Origin: Dasyornis broadbenti
Taxonomy: Eukaryota > Chordata > Aves > Passeriformes > Dasyornithidae
Assembly (NCBI GenBank): GCA_013397935.1
Contig: VZRN01004715.1
Span: 1,009,502-1,073,501 of the forward strand
DNA length: 64,000 nucleotides
Reading direction: 5' to 3'
A program made the translations under genes and the position numbers. The notes beneath the pieces are model-generated. The model did not search any database, had not been told where the DNA came from, and was given only the letters and a program-made list of their open reading frames with translations. Shown one piece after another: positions 1-12,574 of the stretch (its first letter is position 1; every line of letters starts with the position of its first letter).

Positions 1-21
1 GTAGTTATTTTTTTTAACATC

Positions 22-46
22 TTTTTTTTTTTTTTTTTTTTTTTTT
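22..46. repeat. poly-T homopolymer (T25)
   Basis: An uninterrupted run of 25 T. It could be the poly-A tail of something inserted in minus orientation, but no retroposed body is recognisable next to it, so it is listed only as a homopolymer. Confidence 0.9.
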
Positions 47-3000
47 ACTTCAAACTGATATTCATTAACTGCTGTAAAATCATTGGCAGTCCATGATTTG
101 CTAATCTGAACACTCCATAATTGGCATATAAAATTCTTAACAAAGACTTAATAGAAGAGACTTGTAATGAGGTTACTTCTTATGTAGATCCCCTTTCCTT
201 AAAAGATAAACCACAAGGATGGCTAATATAAAAAGAAGTGTTGTATAAGTGTTATTCATTTTATTAAATAGTAGTTAATCAACAAAATGAAATGCAATAA
301 AATTAGTTATTTACTTACTAATTTATAAGACTGTAAATTTTCTTCTCAAAAGAAATGTAGCCTAAAAGAATGGACCTATAGAAGAAAGAGAAAATATTAA
401 AATTCTAAAACCTTAAAATAGCACTGAAGTAGAACAGTCTGTTTACTATCTGCAGGAGTTACGAGAACTAGTAATAGTCTACTTCATTAGAATTGCTTCT
501 AGTATTATTTCAAACCCTAGAGTTCCCTGTTCCTAAGATTGTCTTAGGGCTGTTCTCCTTAAAAACTGGTTTTACAATCCCACAAATGTTTGCTAGCCAA
601 GATCACATCATGCAATGCATAATTATGATAAGTGATTTCTAAGGACAGATAGCTGACTGATGGGACATTTAAGAAGTGGATTCAATAATAACAGCTATAC
701 AGCAATATTTAACTGAGGATGAATAATTTTTTTCAGGCTACAGTAGAAAAGAGAAAATATCAGGAGCAAAGGTGTGTGGTGAGCACCCTCTCCAAAAGAA
801 ACCAGCAGAGCTCTAACTCAACCTCTGGGCAAAATCTTTAAACCATAACATGCAGCATCACTCATTGGAGTAGCTGGTCTGTGGGTTAAGTCTCATCCTA
901 TGTACACAGGATAGCATACAGGAAATTGAGTGTATAATTAATACAACTTAATAAGTGAATGTCATAAAAAACACTGAGAAGATTTTCTCATTAGCTTACT
1001 TGAAAATATTTTTAACATGTGAGGCATAAGCAAAGTATCTTTTCCTCCCTATTTCTGCACTTTTAAATATTTAAAACACTAATTATTTTAAATGAGCATG
1101 AACACTTTTAAACTTTTTTTTTTTTAATGACTGATTGATTATAAATCCTATCACGAAATGGCATTTCCTTTTTTTCTACTTATAAACATTGGGTGGTTAA
1201 CACTGCTTATATGCTTGCATAAAAACAACACTTCTTTGCACAAAAATACTTCTATTAATTCTATTGACTTACCATTTTTGCAGCTGTCATTGACACTGAC
1301 TTGATCTACAGCTTTGATTTTTCAGTCTCTCATGGTTCTAATGATAACCAGAAGGACTAATTTGAGCAACAGTTTTGAATTAGAGGAAATATTCCATCCT
1401 AAGTAAGCAATTAATAGAGATATTCTCATCCTACAATACATAGCATTAGCCATTCTAAAAATCCACAACATGTATAAACAATAAATGCAAAAGTATTTTG
1501 ATAGTTTTACAAGAGCTTTAAAATGCATTTTTTCTGAAATTGTTGCACAAATAGTAATGGTTTGAATAAATATTAAGATAGTATAATAATAAATGTGATA
1601 ATATTGAATATAAATATAATGTTAAATATTAAGTTACAGTTCAAACATTAACATATGCTGCACAAACCTAAATTTCATATTCATCTGATCTCAGTTCCTT
1701 ATATATTAACTTTAATATGACTGTATAAGTCATCATTTGAACACAAACACTGAAAAATAAGGAAATTAAAAGTTAGATACTTAGTTGATTTTTGGTTTTG
1801 TTTTCCTTCATTAGAAGGTGCACGCATTCTGTACAAAATAGTATTTCCTCTCTGCTCAGGAGCAGATGACTGTTAATATCTTTTAGTAGGTATCTGTGCA
1901 CAGAAGGAAAGCTGAAGAGTCAGTGGAAAGATGGAATCCCTCGAGCAGCACAATTAAGGGTGCAAAATGTTCTAGAATGACTTTTAAGTTGGATGACGGA
2001 TGACTTCATAACCTGTCAAGACCATACAACATTGGCAATATTTATTTCTGAGCTAATATCTATTTCTGATATCCAACTAACCACAGAACTCTTGGTAAGA
2101 CAGAACATTATATTTACAGTGATAGCTCTTTAACTCCTGAGAACAGCTCAATATTTGGTCTTGAGAGTGCTGCCAATCAAATATAAAAAAAGGCTGCCTT
2201 CAAGACAGCTGGGTACCATTTCTAAAGAGGCTAAAAGAAAACACTGTAAATACTGTTATCAAAATAGATGAGTGTGCTCTACACTCTGTGAGAAAAAAAT
2301 ATGAAGGAATAATCTTTGCTACAGCCCTTGGCTGAGATTCAGGAAAGAACGACTTGGTGTCTCTATGTTTGGGTCAATGAAATATAGTGTTTAGCAGGAA
2401 GCAGGTATCACCTTTTCTCAAAATTGCATATCTTTGGCCATGGCTCCCCTGATCTGTTAAGAAAGTCTGGCTGCTCACAGAGACCCCTCTCTGAGAATAA
2501 GCAGTCTTTCCAAGCCTTTCTGTAGCAAGTCCACTGCATTTTCTCAGACTTCCCTGTTTTGGGAAGGAGGGCACAAAGGAGGCAAAAACTAGTGGACAGT
2601 GTACTAGTCATCTTGAATGCATATTGCAAAATCCCCAGTTTCTCATAACAAACTCAGAATACAACCTGTTAAGAATTTGAATATAAGCAAATATTTCTGA
2701 GACAGTTGTTATTAGAGACTTTTATGGTTTAAGGGTGATGATCATACATGTTTCCTGATGTGTTGGAACCAGACAAAAATTCTATGTAAGCATTTAAGAG
2801 CTCTCACATTTACCTTGTTTGTATGAAACGAAGAGATGTCTTGCTAATTGGCACTACTTTCTTTTTAAGTATTTGAAATGGAGCATACCCTTCCTTAATT
2901 ATTACGAATGAAGCTTCTGTTCATTAAGCATAATATTAATATTTTCCTTTTCTTTTCACTCATTACTTCCTCTCAAATATTTGCCACCTTGAAATTTTGT

Positions 3001-3639
3001 TCAAGTTATACACTTTAAAATTACAAGCAATTTTTTGTGTACTTAATGTTCCATATTAAGCAAGTGGAATTTAAATTCTCGTTTCCTTGATGTTCTGTTT
3101 TATGTTAAACAAATTGAGGATTATGCATTGATGGTATAAATATACATATAATCACTTCTTTAATTATGCATATGATTGCTGCCTAACTTCGTAATATGTT
3201 CCTACAGTTACTGCAGAACTAAAATATTTTAATTTTCGAACTGTTTTTCACAATGTTAATTTGCTTTCATTTCAGGGCTTTCTATTAAATATATTTGAGA
3301 AAAGATCTATAATGGCCTTGATATTCACTTATCTGCATATTAATTGATTTTTTTTCTGTTTTCTTTAACTTTTTTTTAATGGCAATTTTTAACTTCTTCA
3401 AAGGATGAAAATGTAATCTAGAAATAATATTTAATACATCTGTTCTGTAAATACTGGAAGAGGGGACTTGCAGTGTCATAATGATTACTTCTCTGTACCA
3501 CAGCTAAAAGATTTAATATTTAATATGAAAAAATACTGGATACAAAAGCATCTTCAGATTTTTAAACCTGACAAAGGAGATCACCAAAAAGTGCTTGTTC
3601 CCTGTCCCATTCATTTTTCAGTTCTGAACTGAATTAAGT
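47..3639. other. AT-rich non-coding stretch, no gene seen
   Basis: About 3.6 kb of visibly AT-rich DNA with many short A and T runs. The open frames are short, overlap each other in several frames and carry no recognisable domain. I see no transposon terminus or RNA gene. Confidence 0.7.
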
Positions 3640-3982
3640 GTTTGTCAACCAGCAAAACTCAAGCCAGCCAATAATCCATGACAATGTGTGTTTGAAGTTT
3701 CTGTGCAGAAAGGACCATGCCTTCACAGAGCAGCACCACAGCCCCTCTCCTGAGGCACCAGGAGCTGGGTGCAGGTGCAGGTGGAGGGTGAAAGGGGAAC
3801 ATGGCTGTGGAGCAGGAGGTGTTAGAGGGAGGGAAGGCCACCCTGGGAGGGGTGAATAGCAGCAGTGCCAGTTCCTTTGGCTCTCAGCAGTGAGGGGCAT
3901 CTGACCCTCCTGCTACAAGGGACTGAACGCCACAGAGGGGAAGTAAGTCTTGAAGCCGAAGACGTCATGATGGAGGCTTGAA

Positions 3983-4051
3983 CTGTGGTGTCTCAGCAGA
4001 TATGGTGAATCTTAATTGACCATATCTCAGTTGAGGTGTGCTGAACCACAG
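3983..4051. repeat. Nested inverted repeat (hairpin)
   Basis: The inner arms AGATATGGT (3998-4006) and ACCATATCT (4019-4027) are perfect 9-bp complements around a 12-nt loop. Outside them, CTGTGGT (3983-3989) plus TCAGC (3993-3997) pair with the contiguous GCTGA+ACCACAG (4040-4051), leaving a 3-nt bulge on the left and a 12-nt bulge on the right. In total about 21 base pairs can form within 69 nt. It could be a transposon end, an RNA hairpin or chance. Confidence 0.6.
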
Positions 4052-4418
4052 ATTTTAGCCTGTTATTACTAGCAGGTGCTAAGCTGAAGGGTGCTGTTAG
4101 GCCCAAAAGAAAGAGCTGTCAGCTGGGTAAATAGAACCACATCCTCCTTTCCTGTTTTCCCTCTGAAAGCTGGCCAGCTGCCAGCTAGGTGGCTGGGAGT
4201 GCAGTGGGATGAGGTGGCTGAGCTGACTTGCCAGCTTGCTGTTGCTGAAAGGACAGCACTGTGTCCCCCCTTCTCTCACGGCTGTGCATTTCACCTGCTT
4301 CTTTTTTGTTTCTTGCTGCTTCTCTGACCTCTCTCTGAGGCAGTTCAGTTCATTAAACCATGGGTAAACTAACCCAACCAATAAAGGAAATAGCTTTCGG
4401 TCAGAATAATGAGCTGGT

Positions 4419-4746
4419 TTGCTGAGGGGTCAGATACATGCCAGAGATGGAATGCAAGGGAGAGGAGAATGGGACTGCTCCTTTTGGCATCAGAAAGCTG
4501 TTAAGCTTTCTCAGTTGTTCCTAGAGCATACACCTCCAACCACAGCCTGACAATGCAGATAAGGCCAATGAAAAGGCTAACCCCTGCTGAAAGGGATGTT
4601 CCCACTTCCTTCCTCTCCAGCCTGGCTTTGTGCTTCTCCAGGCACTAATGCTTATTTAATCCTACCACCAGCTAGTTTGGGGGAGATTACTGCATTCTTT
4701 TGTTTGTTGGGGTGGCTTTCTAACCTACTTGCTGAGGGGTCAGATA
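4419..4746. repeat. 18-bp direct repeat pair, 310 bp apart
   Basis: TTGCTGAGGGGTCAGATA occurs exactly at 4419-4436 and again at 4729-4746. The bases on either side of the two copies do not match, so this is not simply part of a longer recent duplication. The 292 bp between the copies has no poly-A tail or recognisable transposon ends. Confidence 0.65.
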
Positions 4747-7700
4747 GTGGTAGGAGAGAGGTGGGAGTGTATGGCTGGACTTCCTCTTAGTGTGCCAGCT
4801 GGCCTTTGAACTGCCTTAACTGCTTTGTTAGGCTGCGATCTGCAGCTCTGTTGGCTAATTATTGGGAGTAGCTGAACCCCAGAGTAAGATGAAAGCAGAG
4901 TGGGCAGGCCTGCAGGCTCAGGGAACTGTTTGTCTGTAGGTTGCTGACAAGTGATGGTGACTTGGTTGGTCCTCCAGCCAGGCTGAGGAGTTTCAAGTGA
5001 AAAAACTGTCAGCTGGATGACTGAAAGCTGGTAGAAGGAGATCATGCAGCAGAAATGACAGCTGCTGTAATGGATGAGTGGCTTCATTACCAGCAGCCGT
5101 TGTGTGGTAGCAATAACTCATTCAAGTGAAATATGATTGTTTTGTGAAGCTGACGTTACTACAAGTTTGTGTGTGTATACATCTGATATGTGCCTACAAG
5201 AAACCCAATGACCAGAGTCCCAAACTGAGTTTTAGTAGTAATGAAAACTGCAAACATGGATGATCAATGAAAATGTAAGTCTCATGTATGTGGAAGTGCT
5301 TGTGGAAATACAGCACAAGCTGGGAACCACCTTTCTAACTTACAGTTGTTTACAGACTTTAGTCAAGATATCTATGTTTAAATTATTTGACTATAAATGA
5401 AGAAAAGCCTTGTGTTTGCATTCAAAGATTGCAGTGGGGCAATGAACAGTGCTGAACTTATGTTCACACAAACTCTGGTTGGGGGCTATGCCGTAGGCAG
5501 CGCCTAAATCCACAAAACTTTGTTTATTAGTTTTTCCCAGATACTCCTTCTATTTTTCAGAGCACCTAACTTCTTTTCCCTGAGGTCTTTTTTCTCCTCT
5601 CATCATGTAGTGCATAATCCACAATGTTTTCTTTGTTTGTCAGACTGGGCAGACCTAATTTCAGCTACTCATTCTGCTCATGTAATAATTGGCCAAGTTA
5701 AAGATTCAGGTGTGTGTAGCATATGGATTAAAAATGATCTTGAGTTTCTTTTTATCTCTGACAATTAGTTAGAAAACAATGTTTACGAATTATTTTAATG
5801 GTGGATGAGATTTCAGATAACTTGTAGTAAGGCTATAGATTACAATAAGCAATTTCTTCCCTAGATAAGTTACAGTAGGATAGAATAGTTCTCCACACTT
5901 AATCTGCGATGACTGGCATTTAAAAGGAGAAGCTCAACCTGGTGAGCAGCAGCTCTGTAAAAAAGATGCTGACAGCACAAGGCCCACTTCTGCTCTTCCA
6001 GGCTCACAGCTCACTGCAGAATGGATGAGCGAGACTGAACTGTTGACCTCAAGCAACTGGCAAGTGTTTTTTCAGACCTGTGAGAATGCTGACCCTAGAA
6101 AAAAGAAGTATTGCATGCTAACTTTGGATTAATTATTTTCTTAGGATTCTGGAAAGGTAAAACTCCTAATAGCTGTGCTGAAGGACAGACTTACCACTCT
6201 GACTAGTGAAGACAGACTTGATAACAAGCACTGAAGTAAGCAAGCAGGCCAAACACACCCCAAGAGGGTGTTAGAAGAGTCTTGTGGCAATATTCTTGTT
6301 AATTTTTGAGACAGATGTATTGGGGGTGGGTGTTCTGGGGATAGGTTAATTTACGTTAGGGTCAGGTAAAGACCCTTAATGAGGATAGATATGCAGAAAA
6401 TAAAAGCAGACCTAAAGTGGTTCACTTGGTTGCCATTCTGGCATGCACAATCTGCATAGATTTAAATAATTAACACATTTAAAGTCCCTCTATCCAGTAC
6501 ATTTGCAGAGATCAACAAATTGATTATTTTTGCAGTGAGTTGATTCTAATTCAATTGGTTCTTTTATGATGCAAGTTAGTTTAGGTCGATGTAGTGGTTC
6601 TGAGCCATAAGTACTTTTTGGGTAGTATCATGGTGAAAAAGGAATGTATGTACGACATACACAGCAAGATATGGAAAGTACTTTTCAGATTTACTGAGAC
6701 TGAGCATGATACCAGAATAAAAACTAAAAAAAAAAAGAAAACCAAGCTCCGTGCTTTGGCTAGCTATCAATACAACACAAGTAATTAAAATTGGAAACTA
6801 GGAAAGTAATTTTAGCCTCTACAGAATAAGATTTTGGAGGCTACTTTGCATGTTTTTTAACCCATGTGTGATTTATCGTCTTTTATCCTGAAGTTTCATC
6901 GATGTGGTTGGAAAAGTTAAACAACCAACACAGGCTAACAATTACAAATGTTACCAGTCTCTGTAACAGACATGTGACACAAGTGTTCTTGCTCCATTTG
7001 CACTAAAAGATGTACGTATTTCATGGCACAGGTAGCAGCTTCTGAAAACTGCAAAGATGGTTTTGTGTTTTTCATTAGTGGGCAGACGAAACACTGGATA
7101 AACCCTTACCAATGCAGCTCACATTAGAACTGGAAAGATTCCAGAAATAAAAAATGTAGAAACTTCATCTTCTTCAAACTTCTGTGACATACTGACTGTG
7201 AAATAAGTTGCTGGAGAGGATAGGGCTTTCCCATGTTTCATCAAAGACTTGATAATGAAAATGTATCAAATGGCTTAAAATGCACACCTAGCAATATACA
7301 TGATGACTGTAAGAATTCTCTTTTGTTCAGAGCTAAAATAAATTAATACTTTTTGGATAGACATGATATTTGATATTTATTTCAGCATCCTTTGGCTTGC
7401 CTTTTATACTGTTCCCACAAGAGCAATATGCTTGCCACATAATAATAAAAACTCATTTCTTAAAAAAAAAAAAAGAAAGAAAAGGAAGAAATGGCACCAC
7501 TATTTTCATGTTTGCAAAATGTTTGCATACATTACCTGTGAATGACCAGGGAAATCCTAGGTAAAATTGTATGTTGGAATTTAGAAAGGAATACTGAGAT
7601 GAGGAAAGCAAAAAATAGAACCATATTAATGTGAAGAATGTGGCAAATAAAAATAAAGGATAAAAACCAAATGTAGCTTGGTTGATGCATATTTGGCATT

Positions 7701-7965
7701 TTTCAAAATTCATATTAAAACATTGCAAATAATTGATTTTCAGGTTATCAGTCAAAATTCAAATCTAAGTACATTTTATTCAATGGCTGATGTGGTTAAC
7801 ATTTGCTTTACAAAGAAGAAGAAAGGTGTTTTTAAAATAATTAACCGTGTTTATTAAGATTTCCAGAATGTATGTTTCGGTGTGCTTGCTGTATTACCAA
7901 AATGAAAGATTTAATTCCACAGCAGGAAGAGATGCTTTCCCTTTTGCTTTGTAGTTCAGCAATGA

Positions 7966-7984
7966 TATCACTTCTGAAGTGATA
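7966..7984. repeat. 19-bp odd palindrome
   Basis: TATCACTTC and GAAGTGATA are perfect 9-bp complements separated by one T. This is compatible with a binding site for a dimeric factor, but nothing around it supports a specific role. Confidence 0.55.
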
Positions 7985-8433
7985 AATGCCAGATAAAATT
8001 CCTCTAAGTGGGTACTAACTGTAGCTATTGAAAGTGATGGAGACTTGGATTCTTATTTCAGGTCCAGCAAATACCTGCCTACATGACTTCCTAAAGAAAA
8101 GATTGAGAAGTATTCAGGACACTTCTGTAGTCTGATGACCTGGGTAGCCTGCCCCATGGGGCCTGTTTTGTTTCAGACTTGCTGCTCTGAATAGAATGGG
8201 CTACTTAGTTGTGTTTCCCGTTTTAAAGGGAGGACTTTGTTGTGAAGGGGGAAAGGTTTGGAGAGAGGATTATGAATACAAGGGAACACTTCTGTCTCTT
8301 CTGATGAAGCTGTAACCTTTTTCTAAAGCACATATTGAAGCTGAATCTAACAGCCAGATTACCTGTTTCTAATAAATGATTCATGACCTCAAGCATCCTA
8401 CAATCTGTTTCTTAACAATTTATATGACAGTAA

Positions 8434-8451
8434 GGGGGGAAAAAACCCCCC
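8434..8451. repeat. G6-A6-C6 inverted block
   Basis: GGGGGG, AAAAAA and CCCCCC are directly adjacent, so the G and C runs can pair around a six-A loop. Such homopolymer blocks are also prone to sequencing error. Confidence 0.55.
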
Positions 8452-11400
8452 GGTCTGTTAATTTTTAGTCTAGGTCTTAATTTCCTTATCTCATGTATTG
8501 GAGGCAAAATAGTAAATTAGACCACGTCAATGTCTTTGATCATTATTGCTGTGATTGAAGTTATCAAGGAGTCACTTGAAGCCTTGCCTCCTTGCAGTGA
8601 CACAGGGTGAGGCCACAGTGTAACTTGTTCCGACTTCAGCACCATTGCAGTGGGGCACAGCATGGAATTAAACACGCATATGTTTCCTCTACAGCGTATC
8701 CAGCTGAGTTTTGGTGGGTGCTGTGTCAGGCCTGCAGACATAATGGGTGCCCTACAGAGACTGAAGTCCAGTGAGTTTCAGATGTTGCCATGGGGAGAGT
8801 TGCTGAAGCCTGAAAACTCAGACAGCAATCACTGCAGAGAGCCTCCCTTGCCTAAATGTAAGTTGCTGGGCAGTATCTCTGGGTTGCGTTTGTGAATAGA
8901 AGGTCATACTAAATGCAATGTTATTTTCATGCATTTTTAAAAAACACCTGTAAATGAATAATATCTTCAGTCTGCCAACTTGAAAACTTTAAAAAAGGCT
9001 TCTGGTTTGAAACCGAATAAACTTCTAAGCTTTGAGTTACCATTTTCAGAATACTTTGCTTGAAGTTGCTCCCAAAAAAAGGATAATTAAAAAAAAAGCG
9101 TATTCAAATAAACAAATTTTTTGAAAAGCATTTTGATGTTTTGGGGAGGGAAGTGACTGTGGCAAGCAAATATTTTTCAATATGCGCAGCTGCGTAATTG
9201 TAATGAACATTCATGGGAAACATACACTTCAATGATTATTATTTTTCAGAAAATACATTTTTGGAAAAAACCCCAACATAGTATTTCCTGGCATCATTAT
9301 ATAAAAAACGCCAGATCTTGAGAGTTCATTATGTTCATATGTAGATTTTGTTTTATGGTTCTACTTTTATTCTGATATGTCATATTCAGGAAAAATATTT
9401 GGCAAATTAAGAGTCTGTTGTAAGGTAATTTTATGTCAGGTGGACGCTTTATGTATTATAATTTATTGTGTATGATGCATTTGTTGTTCCAAAGCCAGGT
9501 AGGTAGCCAGTATGTATTTTACACCTATTTCTTTTTAAAAGAGAGAGTGATTGTAATTTCCTCTAGGCATCATAAATGCTTTATATGGAGCAACACCTGT
9601 AAACACTTCCACTTTCTTAGAATATTTTCTCTTGTTCTAGAAATTTGAGCAACTTATCAACTGTTTGCAAAAACAATGGTGAAGTTCACTTGCATTCAAA
9701 TTTTCTATTATAATTCTGTTAAATAGTGAGTTGGCAGTTTATACTTGCACTCTAAATTCAGTTTTTATTTGTTTATTTGAAAGAGAAATGACTTGTCTAT
9801 GAAAAAAATGCCTTCAAGTAGTCACTTACTCATGTACATAGAAACCAGCAAAGAACCCCAGTCTTCATATTTGAAGTAAAATTGTTTCACATTGAAGTAT
9901 TCCCTTAAAATGAACATAAAAAGCTGTATAGAGGTGTCAATTCAGTTAAAAAAATTATTTTCTTAAACTCCAGCAAGGGTTAATAGCTTTTTCTGTTCAT
10001 AAATTATGAGGTTACTAGATAAATATAGAAGGATTTAAGGTTAGTCATGTTCTAAATAATCTACAAGAAGAAACAGGTAAGAAATGTAGTTACTTTCATG
10101 ATAAGTTGGTCTGTGTGAAGACTCTGATATCAGTGGATAATAATTTTATAAATGTTATTGAAACACAAGGCATGAGATTACAAATTAATATAATGTCAAA
10201 ACAAGCTTGAATAATGGAACGATGACAAGGGAAGCAAATGTAAGATTGATGATCTTGTAAAGCACCGCAATGAACAGCCTTAAAAGAGCTCTATCTCCTA
10301 CAGGCCAGAAATACTTCCATGCCACACATGCACCCCTAAGACTTCCAAAGAACAGCTCAGTTCTTTGGTTTACAAATGAAGACAGATTGCTGTGATGTTT
10401 TCCCAAGCTGATGGGCAACCTCTGCCCTGGTATCTGTCTCCACTCCCTTTGGTTGCACGTGCCTGCTGTTTTCCTGATGCCAGCTTCAGCACTGCAGGAA
10501 GATGTGGATAGAGGATACAGTGGGGGTCTCTTTCAGTGAGCAGAAAGAACTAAACCCAAAACAACCAGCATAAATCAGCTAAGAAAAGCACCAGACAATG
10601 CCTAAACCCAGGCTTTTAGGATTTGGGGAAACAATGTCCAGCTGAGTACCTCAGGTTTAAAGGCTTTGTGCTTTGTTCTCTTTGCTATGGTGCTCCATCT
10701 CCAAATGACTGGGTGCTGTGTGACTCGGGGCTTCAGACCCTGGAAGCCTGGAGATGTATTCTAAGCAAGAAACCCTGCTTTTCCTGAGGAGTCTTGAAAC
10801 ATTAAGGCTGACATTTTAAAATGAGGCAGTGAGAATTTTGGGGCTGTCTCTGAAGAGTTAAGGAGCTGAGAAAGCAAACTTCTCCTCTTTTACTGAAACA
10901 CTAATCACAAACAATTTCTCTTCAATAACAGCTTTAATGCAAAATATCTGCCTTCCGAATTGTAATGAAAAAATATTTAGAATTTCTCAGCAACAGTGAT
11001 GCTAGGTTTGGGTGTTTTCTGTAGTCATATCTCAACTCTAAATCTGGACAAAAAGCAGACTTGAATGCACATTTCTAAGCTTCATTCTTTTTTTCTCGAT
11101 AGTCTGGTTTGCAGGCAAGGGAATATTGAGGCTAGTGAGCCAGCTCTGAGATTAGATTGTCTCACTATTTACTGATAAGGGAAGAAGAGACTTGACAGGA
11201 CAAATCTGAAGACAACATGGTATCAGAATAATGTTTCAACTAAATGTCTCTTAGCCTGTAATTTACGAAAGTTTTCATGGCAGGGCTGTAAGATACTAGA
11301 ACTTAAACACACTTGAAGTTCAAAAGTCTCAAAAATCTGAGAATTTCTGTTCCATTTCAAGCAGAAGAAATTTGTGTTAAATGATTGTGCTCTTATAACA

Positions 11401-11698
11401 CACTTAGTAAGAATGCTACACTGAATAAAATGTTTGAATAAGCTCCACTTTGTTTATGCCATTTCTGCTGTTTTAATGTTTTAATAGAAAAAAAAGTTCA
11501 TATTACTGCTGCAGCTTTAGTTGCATTTTAAGTGAGAATTCTAAGTTATAAATGAACAATCAATTGCTTGAGTTCCTATTTTCAAAATTTGCAAGCAGTC
11601 CAGTATAACATCTGCCCTCTCCAAACTGGTCTTTCTCAATACATAAAAACTAGGGGCTAGATAATTAATAAAGAAATCCCCTCTAGGGAATCGTTCTA

Positions 11699-12283
11699 GA
11701 GAAGGCTCTTAGCTGATGAGCCTAACTGGGCAACTGTTTGCACAATACTTTGCTGGTGCTGTTGCATCACAGTAGGCTTGATTAGTACTACAGGTCCTCT
11801 TGCTCTTGGCTCTCCGTGCCAAGAAATTGCACAAGCAAATCTGCCAGTTCTGTCTGGTGCTTCAGTGCTATTTAGAAGATTCAGTTGGATACACCTTTGA
11901 GTGCCATTTCTGTGAACAGCAAAACGCTTGATGCCGGTACCTCCAGAGTATGCAGCTGGCATCCCAGTATTTTGTAAAGCTGATTTAACTTCTGCCATGC
12001 CCAGAAAATGGTGCTCTTTGTGTAGCTCTCTCAGAAATGTCCACAGATTCGATGCATTTGCTTGAACATTTCTTTCTATGGACATCTCTACATTTGCAGG
12101 GGTTTGCTAAATGCTTGTATTTTAATTGGTTTGCAAGTCCGTCTTGTTCATTGCATTCTGTGCCTGAAACGGAACCCCGTCTTTGTAGGTGTGGCAATAA
12201 TACTGAAACCAAGGTGACTGAATCTGGTTAGGTTCTTCATATTTATGGAAATGGAATTTCCCTTTGTAAAAGCAATAATTACA
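11699..12283 (-). pseudogene. Protein-like frame with two in-frame stops, product unrecognised
   Basis: On the minus strand one frame stays open from 12283 down to 11699 (about 195 codons) except for TAA at 12122-12124 and TAG at 12107-12109, only 12 bases apart. The downstream part from the ATG at 12085 gives 129 residues with balanced composition, for example the short stretch IKRFAVHRNGTQ and the ending IVQTVAQLGSSAKSLL. The upstream 53 codons also look protein-like (for example WFQYYCHTYKDG). The terminator is TAG at 11696-11698. A second minus frame (11985-12212, 75 codons) overlaps it. I do not recognise a family. It may be a decayed retrocopy or exon, or an unusually long chance frame; no poly-A tail or convincing splice sites settle it. 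Confidence 0.3.
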
Positions 12284-12556
12284 TTATTACTTAGTTTATT
12301 TTCTTACCTTGCCTTGAGGACTTATCAGTTGTGGTCAGAGGTAACTAATTTAACAATTTACTACACTTTGGAAATGTATTTCTGCAAAGATAGAAAAGAA
12401 TATAACATGAGAAAAGCTATACAAGATTATTCCTAAGGAGTCTGTTAATGGGCTAAAAATAAGGACCAGGGCTCAATGAACTAACTGGGAAACAAGATGT
12501 ATTAATATTTGATAGATACTCTTCTCCACAGTAAATTTAAAGAAATGTGCATTAAA

Positions 12557-12574
12557 CACACACACACACACACA
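12557..12574. repeat. (CA)9 microsatellite
   Basis: Nine uninterrupted CA dinucleotides followed by a short A run. It is likely length-polymorphic. Confidence 0.9.

Larger units (their letters stand above)
3640..5130. other. GC-richer island of unknown origin
   Basis: This 1.5-kb segment has clearly more G and C than its flanks, including G-rich text at 3770-3850 and CAGCTGG/CCAGCTG-rich text at 4160-4240. Its small frames on both strands (73-115 codons) are low-complexity and resemble no family I know. It contains a nested inverted repeat (3983-4051) and an exact 18-bp direct repeat 310 bp apart (4419 and 4729). The composition would fit an old retroviral LTR or other repeat, or a regulatory element, but no LTR ends, promoter or polyadenylation site can be assigned. 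Confidence 0.4.
5131..11690. other. Non-coding stretch with small palindromes
   Basis: About 6.5 kb without a supportable gene. Visible structure is limited to an A13 run with a purine-rich tail (7462-7490), a 19-bp odd palindrome (7966-7984), a 12-bp palindrome GCCCCATGGGGC (8151-8162), a G6-A6-C6 block (8434-8451) and the palindrome CGCAGCTGCG near 9184. A somewhat GC-richer patch at 10300-10760 has no recognisable content. Confidence 0.6.
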
